The translations under genes and the position numbers were made by a program. Shown here piece by piece: positions 58,273 to 64,000 of a stretch of 64,000 nucleotides of DNA (position 1 is its first letter; every line of letters begins with the position of its first letter). The stretch is from positions 62,001 through 126,000 of the forward strand of contig JAIUNI010000011.1 of the NCBI GenBank assembly GCA_020161935.1. Direction: 5' to 3'. A model generated the notes under the pieces. That model searched no databases and was not told where the DNA came from. It worked only from the letters and a program-made list of their open reading frames with translations. Origin of the DNA: Chloroflexota bacterium (GTDB lineage: Bacteria > Chloroflexota > Anaerolineae > Aggregatilineales > Phototrophicaceae).

Positions 58273-58503
58273 TTATTCAGTCAAATACGCTGGACGATAG
58301 CTCGCCTCGGGCAGTGGTTTTCCCTGTTCTTGAAGGACTTCTATTGTCATATCAAGTGCAATTAAGACTTCATGCAGTGCTGCTTCAGGGGTGTCGCCGA
58401 ATGCAGAGACATACTTAAAATCAGGAACATCGGCAATATAATCGCCATCTTCGGCATTATAGAAAATGTTGATGTGGTAGGGGTAATGATTTTGAATATC
58501 CAT
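58273..58503 (-). CDS. hicB: HicB-family antitoxin
   Basis: The 76-residue protein has the HicB degenerate RNase H-like fold: YHINIFYNAEDGDYIADVPDF (about 9-29) followed by GDTPEAALHEVLIALDMTIEVLQEQGKPLP. HicB neutralises HicA and often represses its own operon through a DNA-binding tail, which is absent here. It lies 6 nt downstream of hicA on the same strand. Confidence 0.9.
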   Translation of the reverse strand: MDIQNHYPYHINIFYNAEDGDYIADVPDFKYVSAFGDTPEAALHEVLIALDMTIEVLQEQGKPLPEASYRPAYLTE

Positions 58504-58509
58504 CGTTTT

Positions 58510-58773
58510 CTACTCACTTTCATCGTCCATATGCAGGTTATGAATTTCAACCAATTTCAGAAACTGCTGTACTTGATAACCTTTTGCATTAGAGTCTTTT
58601 TGTGGTTGTACATTCATAACCTCATCAATCAGTGGATGCTGGTATAAATGATGTGAACCCCGTATACGAATCTCTAGAAATCCGAAATAGACCATCAGGG
58701 TGCAGAAGTCTTGAAATTTTACATTTTTTGAACTCTTTTTGACACGTTGAAATAATTTCTCTTTTTTAGTCAT
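58510..58773 (-). CDS. hicA: HicA-family mRNA interferase toxin
   Basis: The 87-residue protein carries the double-stranded-RNA-binding-like HicA fold with the conserved catalytic His in RGSHHLYQHP (about 38-47) and the preceding LMVYFGFLEIRI. HicA cleaves mRNA and tmRNA when free. The C-terminal extension (LKLVEIHNLHMDDESE) is acidic. It is the promoter-proximal gene of the pair, as is usual for hicAB. Confidence 0.85.
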   Translation of the reverse strand: MTKKEKLFQRVKKSSKNVKFQDFCTLMVYFGFLEIRIRGSHHLYQHPLIDEVMNVQPQKDSNAKGYQVQQFLKLVEIHNLHMDDESE

Positions 58774-58892
58774 AGATGATTATGCCATAGGTTATGCTCG
58801 TTTTGTTGAGCGATAGCTGCTGTTCATTGAATTTACAGGCCACATATTGTCATGGTTAGATGCTATGTGACCTGTTGTTATCTATGGGTTGA

Positions 58893-59987
58893 TTACGCAG
58901 ACGTAAAGGCTATCGAAACTGGTGTCGCCACCTCGGTCACGATGCCGGTTTCTTCCAGCACGCCGCTGGATGGGTTAATCCTAAACGTCACCACCGTATC
59001 GGTTTCCTGATTCGCCGCCAGCAGCCAACTGCCTGTCGGGTCAATGTTGAAGTCACGCGGCACTTTCCCGCCTGTCGATTGGAAGCCCAACGACGTTAAC
59101 CACCCCGAACCGCCGTCCACCTCGAACATGGCAATGCTGTCATGCCCACGATTAGACGTATAGACGAACCGCCCATCCGGTGTAATCCGAATAGCCGCTG
59201 CCCATTTTTGCCCATCGTAGCCTTCCGGCAAGGCCGAAATGCTCTGTAACGCCTGCATCGTTCCGGCTGCCGCGTCGTAGCTCAACACAGTGACGCTGGC
59301 ATTCAGTTCGTTCAGCAGGTAGACGAACCTGCCATCGGGACTGAACACAAAATGCCGTGGCCCCGAACCCGCCTCGATCTTCACGCTGCCTTCCGGCGCT
59401 GGAATCAACTTGCCGTTGGCGGCATCCAGCCTGTAGCGCACCAATTGGTCGATACCCAGGTCCGCCACGAACACGTACTGGTTAGCATGATCCGGCACAA
59501 CACAGTGCCCATGTGACCGTTCCTGCCGCTCCCGGTTGATGCTCTTGCCGCTGTGTTCATTCTGATAGCTGACAGGTTCTACACCACCATCGGCACGAAT
59601 CGGCAGCACCACGACCGTTTGCCCGCTGGTGTAGTTCGCCACAAGCACATTTTTGCCGCTGTGGTCAATCGTCACGTAGCAGCTCGCTTGCCCCAAGGTC
59701 GGCTGCCGGTTGATGAAGGTCAGTTCGCCGGTCGCCTTGTTGATCTTGTAGGCATTGCAGAAGTTTTCCGCGCCGCCTTCCAGCTCGCTCACGGCGTAGA
59801 GATATTCGCCCTTTGCATCGACGGTAACATAAGTCGGGTTTTCGACATCGCCCGTTACCGCCAGATAACCGAGCTTTCCGGTTGCTGGGTCAAAGGCGAA
59901 GCTGTAGATGCCCTCGGCATGGGCCGTCGGCACATGCGGCAAGGCTTGGGTATACGTGCCGACAAATAACAAAAGTGTTGATGACAT
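58893..59987 (-). CDS. Lactonase family seven-bladed propeller (6-phosphogluconolactonase-like)
   Basis: The 364-residue protein is a YbhE/lactonase-family beta-propeller (LLFVGTYTQ at the N-terminus, GNTPxYVT-type YVTVDAKGEYLYAVSELEG, HGHCVVPDHANQYVFVADLGID, GPRHFVFSPDGRFVYLLNEL, PRDFNIDPTGSWLLAANQETDTVVTFRI). Members hydrolyse 6-phosphogluconolactone or act as muconate cycloisomerases. There is no signal peptide. The gene lies next to the M32 carboxypeptidase on the same strand; a hairpin separates them. Confidence 0.85.
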   Translation of the reverse strand: MSSTLLLFVGTYTQALPHVPTAHAEGIYSFAFDPATGKLGYLAVTGDVENPTYVTVDAKGEYLYAVSELEGGAENFCNAYKINKATGELTFINRQPTLGQASCYVTIDHSGKNVLVANYTSGQTVVVLPIRADGGVEPVSYQNEHSGKSINRERQERSHGHCVVPDHANQYVFVADLGIDQLVRYRLDAANGKLIPAPEGSVKIEAGSGPRHFVFSPDGRFVYLLNELNASVTVLSYDAAAGTMQALQSISALPEGYDGQKWAAAIRITPDGRFVYTSNRGHDSIAMFEVDGGSGWLTSLGFQSTGGKVPRDFNIDPTGSWLLAANQETDTVVTFRINPSSGVLEETGIVTEVATPVSIAFTSA

Positions 59988-60075
59988 AATCTCTACTTTC
60001 GGAAGCCTGTTTTAAATAGATGCCGCATTGTACCGCATCCTTATAGCTATCGCTGATCTGATTCGATAGGAATCA

Positions 60076-60113
60076 AAAGCCTGCCGTCATTGAGGATTGT
60101 GACAGCAGGCTTT
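60076..60113. terminator. Hairpin between lactonase and carboxypeptidase genes
   Basis: AAAGCCTGC-(20 nt)-GCAGGCTTT is a perfect 9-bp stem extended by a GTCA/TGAC pair inside. It lies 53 nt after the carboxypeptidase stop codon and so probably ends that transcript; the T-rich stretch is short. Confidence 0.65.
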
Positions 60114-60165
60114 GTTTGTCGTTCGAAAACCACCGGCCTAATGAAAAATCTTGGTTTTTGAGGTA

Positions 60166-61698
60166 TTAGCTCAGGCCGTAGAGTTCGGTGAACTTGGCTT
60201 CCAGATAGGCTAAGTACGGTTTGGTGTGCAGTTCGGCTCCGGTTGAACGTACCAGCAGTTCGTTGGCGCTGTACGCCCGCCCGTGCCGGTAAACATTGTC
60301 TCCCAGCCACTTGAGCAGCGGTGCATAGTCGCCCTGATTGATCGACGTATCGAGACCATCGACCTGTTTGTACGCCGCTTCCAAGAACTGCGACGACATG
60401 ACGTTACCCACCGTGTAGCCGGGGAATGAACCGAAGCCGCCGCCTGACCAGTGTACGTCTTGCAGGACACCCTTGCTGTTATTCGGTGGGGTTACGCCGA
60501 GATAGTCGCCCATCTTGGCATTCCAGACTTCGGGCAGATCAGCGACCTTCAAGCTGCCTTCCAACAAACCCATTTCGATCTCGGTACGCAGCATGATATG
60601 CAGGTTATAGGTCACTTCGTCGGCCTCGACGCGGATCAAACTCGGTCGCACACGGTTGACCGACCGGTACATCAGGTCGGGGTCAGCATCCGCCAACTGC
60701 TCCGGGAAGATCGACCGCAGACGGTCAAAGTGGACTTCCCAGAACTCGCGGCTGCGGCCAATCTGGTTTTCCCACAAGCGTGACTGCGACTCATGCGCCC
60801 CGTAGCTCGTCCCACCAACCGGATACTGCCCCAAGAAGTCGGTGGTTAAAGCGGTGCGTGTCAATGACGGATCAACCCCTTGCTCGTAGAGGGCATGTCC
60901 GGTTTCGTGCAGCGTACCGAACAGCGCCATCGGCAGGTAGTTCAGGTTGTAGCGGGTGGTGATGCGAACATCATTCCGCGTAAACGAGATTTCAAACGGA
61001 TGCGGTGCGATATCCAGCCGCCCACGCTGGATATCGTAGCCGACCTTCTGCGCCATCTCCAGCCCGAACGCCTTCTGCTTATCGAGGGGATACTCGTGCT
61101 GCCACAGGTCGCGTTCCAGCGGCTTGTCGTTGGCGACGATCTTCTTCAGCAGCGGCAGCAAACCGGCCTTCAAGTCCTCAAACAACACCTTCAACGAGGC
61201 GGCTGTCGCGCTTGGCTCGTACTCGAATACCAGCGCGTCGAACGGATGACCTTCGTAGCCAATCGCGTCGGCCTGCTGCTTGCTCAGGTCGAGCATTTGC
61301 TGTAGGTAGGGCATGAAGCTGGCGAAATCGTTGTTGGCTTTGGCTTCCGCCCACACCTGCTCGGAAATCGGTGCTAAGGTGGCTTTCTTGGCGGTCACTT
61401 CCACCGGAATCCGCTTGACGAGTTCATAATACTGCCGCGTCTGCTGCACCGCCCGTACCCGATACGAGTCCTTGTCCTCACCGGCGATTTCGGCTTCCGC
61501 CGCATCCAGCAGCTTGGCGGTCGTATCGCTGACGAAGTAGTCGTTGGCGATGCGCGATAAGGTCGCCAGTTGGTTGCCGCGTGTGAGTGCGCCCCCCGGC
61601 GGCATATTCGTCCGTGCGTCCCACTTCAACACCGAAATGGAATTGAGGATGTCGTTCAACTCGGCGATATGCCCTTCAAACTGTTCATATGCGGTCAT
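60166..61698 (-). CDS. M32 family zinc metallocarboxypeptidase
   Basis: The 510-residue all-helical enzyme is a Taq/Pfu carboxypeptidase homologue with the metal site HETGHALYEQG (HExxH, about 265) and the family motifs DVRITTRY (about 245), ESQSRLWENQIGRSREFW (about 300, third metal ligand Glu) and IRVEADEVTYNLHIMLR (about 350). It removes C-terminal residues from peptides in the cytosol. The length is typical. It stands alone between the hairpin and a divergent plus-strand gene. Confidence 0.93.
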   Translation of the reverse strand: MTAYEQFEGHIAELNDILNSISVLKWDARTNMPPGGALTRGNQLATLSRIANDYFVSDTTAKLLDAAEAEIAGEDKDSYRVRAVQQTRQYYELVKRIPVEVTAKKATLAPISEQVWAEAKANNDFASFMPYLQQMLDLSKQQADAIGYEGHPFDALVFEYEPSATAASLKVLFEDLKAGLLPLLKKIVANDKPLERDLWQHEYPLDKQKAFGLEMAQKVGYDIQRGRLDIAPHPFEISFTRNDVRITTRYNLNYLPMALFGTLHETGHALYEQGVDPSLTRTALTTDFLGQYPVGGTSYGAHESQSRLWENQIGRSREFWEVHFDRLRSIFPEQLADADPDLMYRSVNRVRPSLIRVEADEVTYNLHIMLRTEIEMGLLEGSLKVADLPEVWNAKMGDYLGVTPPNNSKGVLQDVHWSGGGFGSFPGYTVGNVMSSQFLEAAYKQVDGLDTSINQGDYAPLLKWLGDNVYRHGRAYSANELLVRSTGAELHTKPYLAYLEAKFTELYGLS

Positions 61699-61776
61699 GC
61701 TTTGGTTCCTCTCATAGGTTTACAAACGAGCAAACTGGGATATACGGTTCAGATACACCAGACGCTTTTCCAAAAG

Positions 61777-61785
61777 TGCTATAAT
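61777..61785 (+). promoter_or_regulatory. Extended -10 element upstream of the putative antitoxin
   Basis: TGCTATAAT is a perfect TGN-TATAAT extended -10, 38 nt before the start at 61823. No clear -35 is seen. The same string precedes the TIR gene (24318-24326). Confidence 0.5.
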
Positions 61786-61822
61786 CTGATGTATTGACAG
61801 GTTTTTAGGTGAGGACAAACAC

Positions 61823-62053
61823 ATGTCAACGATGATTAGCATCCCGATACCTGAACCGCTGGCGAACATTTATGAACGTGCTTCTGATGCTGATAAGGTA
61901 AAAGCACAGTGGTTGATTGAAGTTGTGTTGAATGACTTGTTTCATAATCAAAGTGACTCGCTAGCGAATACCGTCAAGGAAATGAGTCAAAAGGCTTCCG
62001 AACGCGGTCTTACCCCTGATATTCTTGACGAACTTCTCAAAGACGATGAATGA
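61823..62053 (+). CDS. Putative antitoxin next to a PIN remnant
   Basis: This 76-residue, mainly helical, acidic protein (ISIPIPEPLANIYERASDADKVKAQWLIEVVLNDLF ... ERGLTPDILDELLKDDE) resembles small ribbon-helix-helix-like or helical antitoxins. Its stop codon overlaps the start of a PIN gene (62046), as expected for a vapBC-type pair. Since the toxin is internally deleted, this antitoxin is probably an orphan. Confidence 0.65.
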   Translation: MSTMISIPIPEPLANIYERASDADKVKAQWLIEVVLNDLFHNQSDSLANTVKEMSQKASERGLTPDILDELLKDDE

Positions 62054-62153
62054 ACCACGTTTTGTTTTTGACACGAATGTTTTGATTAGCGCTGCATTAC
62101 TTCTTCGGGATATTCATATCCTTACGCCTCGTACATTCTTAAGTTCAACTTGA
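62046..62153 (+). pseudogene. PIN-domain toxin with large internal deletion
   Basis: The frame MNEPRFVFDTNVLISAALLL matches the first strand and helix of PIN toxins (Asp in FDTNVLIS), and the following DIHILTPRTFL matches their last strand and C-terminal helix. The ~100 residues between, with the other catalytic acidic residues, are missing, yet the frame is kept. At 35 residues it cannot fold as a nuclease. A TTCTTGGCG repeat begins right after the stop. Confidence 0.7.
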
Positions 62154-62231
62154 TCTCTGCATTCACCTTGGCGTTCTTGGCGATTTGTTTTACCTTTTCT
62201 TGATACCCTTTGTGCCTTTGTGGTAAAAATC
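62154..62231. repeat. CTTGGCG/TTTGTGGTAAA repeat spacer
   Basis: CACCTTGGCGTTCTTGGCG then CCTTTGTGCCTTTGTGGTAA, the same modules as in the 12870-13320 array, between the PIN remnant and the MFS stop codon. Confidence 0.6.
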
Positions 62232-63506
62232 TCACGGGTTTTGCACTTCAATACCCGTAACGTGCTGCGGTCGGTTCCTGAAAATCAGCACCACCGTTAT
62301 AGCCGTAAGCATCACCCCCGCCGCCACCACCTGCATAATCAACTGGAAACCGTGTTCCGCCTGTAAAAAGCCGCTGATGGTCGTCGCGTTGAACCAGCCG
62401 ATGTTCCACACCACCAAGCCGATGCCGCTTGCCATGTTGTGGGCATGGGGCGGCAGGGTGGACATCACCAGCGGCTGAAACAACGGCTGCATCGTGTTCC
62501 GCGCCGAGGTGGCGATCACATAGGCCACGATACTGAGGCCGAGGGTTGGCGCGATACTCAGCCCGAAGAACGCGACTGCCGCCACGCTGAGGGTGATGAA
62601 CAACGCCTCCGCCCGTCCATAGCGCTTATCCAGCACCGGATTAACCAGTGGGATGATGCCCATGCCGATCCAACCGATGCCTAAGATCGTGCCGACAATT
62701 TCATCGCTGACATGGAACGTATTCCGAAAGAACAGGTTGTAAAACGGGAAGGTCAGCCCACCCGTGAAGCCGAAGAAGTACATGGGTATCGCGAAGAGCA
62801 GCAGTGTTCGCCACGGCATCTCGCGCAGATTAACCCTGCCAATGTTGACGTTCGTCCCCGATGTCCGCTGCTCTTGGACCCACATCAGCGGTAACAAGCA
62901 GGTCAGCGTCACGATCACCCCGACCGCCAACGCACCCCGATAGGCGGCTGAACTCTGCGCCGCCTGCTGAAGATCGCCTGCGCCCCTGACCCCCAAGCTC
63001 ACCATCAGCGCTGGCAAAAAGCCGCCGATGAAGCTGCCGACGGCGGTGGCGATCATCGTAATGATGTTGTGGTACGAAAAGAGAAAAGGTTGCTCATCGC
63101 GCTTCACCAACCCGCCGATGAAGGGGTTAATCGCTACCTGCTGCGCTCCGTAAAACACGCCCAATAGAAAGCGGCTGAGTCCGAGAATCGGCAGATCAGG
63201 CCACAGCAGCGGCATCAACATCGCCGCGCCGATGCCAACCGTCGCGTACAGGATGACGCGGTACGCACCCAAACGGCTGGCGACCAACCCCGCCGGAATG
63301 CTGATGAGCAAACCACTGATGCGCGGAAAGGATTGCAGCACGCCGATGGTTTCCGGCGAATGCCCCAAGCTGGTGAAGTAAAAATTCAAGATGACATCCG
63401 TGATGCCGAACAACCCGATTTGCAGAATCGAACTATACAGCATAAACAGCGACACTTGTCGGTTGGCTACAGGCTTGAATAACCGGATTGCGCTCATAAA
63501 AACCAA
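62232..63506 (-). CDS. MFS transporter
   Basis: The 424-residue, 12-helix MFS protein has the loop motif GLVASRLGAYRVILYATVGIG after helix 2 (variant of the G-x-x-x-D/R-x-G-R-R signature) and paired NPF/ISGLLISIPAG segments. It may start at 63506 or at Met 63497 (MSAIRLFKP). The substrate is unknown; the weak first signature suggests a divergent branch. It lies 5 nt from the SGNH gene's stop codon, so the two are probably co-transcribed. Confidence 0.85.
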   Translation of the reverse strand: MVFMSAIRLFKPVANRQVSLFMLYSSILQIGLFGITDVILNFYFTSLGHSPETIGVLQSFPRISGLLISIPAGLVASRLGAYRVILYATVGIGAAMLMPLLWPDLPILGLSRFLLGVFYGAQQVAINPFIGGLVKRDEQPFLFSYHNIITMIATAVGSFIGGFLPALMVSLGVRGAGDLQQAAQSSAAYRGALAVGVIVTLTCLLPLMWVQEQRTSGTNVNIGRVNLREMPWRTLLLFAIPMYFFGFTGGLTFPFYNLFFRNTFHVSDEIVGTILGIGWIGMGIIPLVNPVLDKRYGRAEALFITLSVAAVAFFGLSIAPTLGLSIVAYVIATSARNTMQPLFQPLVMSTLPPHAHNMASGIGLVVWNIGWFNATTISGFLQAEHGFQLIMQVVAAGVMLTAITVVLIFRNRPQHVTGIEVQNP

Positions 63507-63511
63507 ACGTC

Positions 63512-64000
63512 TTATTGAGGCGTGATGACCGCACAGGTGGCATCACTTGTTATCGGTACACCATAGAATACGCTGGCGTACACGTCTGCCACCATGCGCG
63601 AAAAGCGTTCTGCGCCTTGTGTGTTTAGGTGGTTAAGGTTGTAAAAAGAGGAGTCACCGAGTAATGCCTGACAATCTGGTGTGTTGAAATCCCAGATGTC
63701 TAAACCGGCCACTCGCAAAGTGGTTTGATAATCCTTTTCAGTTTCAGACGCAATATAATCATAGGCTAACGGGTGAATAGGCATATTCAGCAGAACGCAT
63801 TGTACCCCGCTGTTCCTGCACGTGACTCCAATATCAGCCACAAGTTGACGTACAGCATCTGTTGCCGTAAATGGCGCAAAGCCAACTTGAATCGTAATTG
63901 GGTCACGATCAGCGATTTTTGGCTCATTGTAAAATCCGAGGTCATCAACTGAATTGGGAGGATATTCAAGCTGGTTAATTCTGCGTGTTCCTGTTAACCA
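63512..64000 (-). CDS. SGNH-hydrolase-like protein, 5' end beyond the window
   Basis: The frame is open to the window edge (at least 162 residues, C-terminal part only). It ends with ALLGDSSFYNLNHLNTQGAERFSRMVADVY, which fits the catalytic D/H block of SGNH-type esterases (NHLN, then a helix), and contains CVLLNMPIHPLAYDYIASETE. Such proteins often deacylate or acylate cell-surface polymers. A stop at 63512 is 5 nt from the MFS gene's first Met. Confidence 0.65.
   Translation of the reverse strand, partial: WLTGTRRINQLEYPPNSVDDLGFYNEPKIADRDPITIQVGFAPFTATDAVRQLVADIGVTCRNSGVQCVLLNMPIHPLAYDYIASETEKDYQTTLRVAGLDIWDFNTPDCQALLGDSSFYNLNHLNTQGAERFSRMVADVYASVFYGVPITSDATCAVITPQ

Overview
The window is a bacterial chromosome segment of roughly 55-58% GC (estimated by eye). 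It most resembles Chloroflexota of the Anaerolineae kind. The evidence is indirect: F420-type PPOX and LLM oxidoreductases, an aap-type amino-acid ABC transporter with oversized permeases, many secreted beta-propeller proteins, and intergenic spacers full of CTTGGCGACTTGGCGG-type and GC-rich palindromic repeats. No rRNA or tRNA gene, IS transposase, prophage or CRISPR array was seen.

Region 1 (1-8.9 kb): an SDR oxidoreductase, a secreted DUF3298-like protein, a DUF420-like membrane protein, and a minus-strand run of tightly packed genes (two small membrane proteins, a J-domain protein, a GNAT acetyltransferase, a LysM/SGNH protein). A frameshifted DUF4406-like remnant and an HTTM/DoxX-like membrane protein follow. 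Region 2 (8.9-19.4 kb): a large FtsX/MacB permease, an MFS exporter with a coupled unknown gene, a YezG-like protein, a WD40-DUF4082 secreted protein and an AlkD-like protein, separated by long repeat-rich spacers. Region 3 (19.4-28.4 kb): a chelatase-type AAA+/VWA pair joined at an A9 tract that looks like a -1 frameshift site, a secreted protein with an internal duplication, two tandem PPOX paralogues, a TIR-propeller protein, an LLM oxidoreductase and a phosphotransferase.

Region 4 (28.4-45.4 kb) is the main metabolic locus, all on the plus strand: L-rhamnose use. It has a near-consensus promoter, a LacI-like operator palindrome, a fused rhamnulose-1-phosphate aldolase/dehydrogenase, rhamnulokinase, a complete sugar ABC importer (ATPase, two permeases, binding protein), an FMN 2-hydroxyacid oxidase that could consume the L-lactate formed, a zinc dehydrogenase, a DHCW cupin, a cyclase-family protein, a GH37 trehalase-like hydrolase and a class II aldolase. 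Two toxin-antitoxin-like modules (MNT/HEPN, and a putative antitoxin with a PIN toxin) lie inside the operon. No rhamnose isomerase is present in the window.

Region 5 (45.4-51.8 kb) is an aapJQMP amino-acid ABC operon with a good promoter, an internal hairpin after aapJ and a terminator at the end. Region 6 (51.8-64 kb) has an unusual nested inverted repeat, a P-loop kinase, three consecutive secreted proteins with near-identical leader peptides but different mature domains, guaB, hicAB, a lactonase-type propeller, an M32 carboxypeptidase, a putative antitoxin next to an internally deleted PIN toxin, an MFS protein and a partial SGNH-like gene running off the right edge.

Several genes are broken by single frameshifts (DUF4406-like, HEPN, and possibly the chelatase). 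If the sequence comes from a draft assembly, these need checking against reads before biology is inferred.
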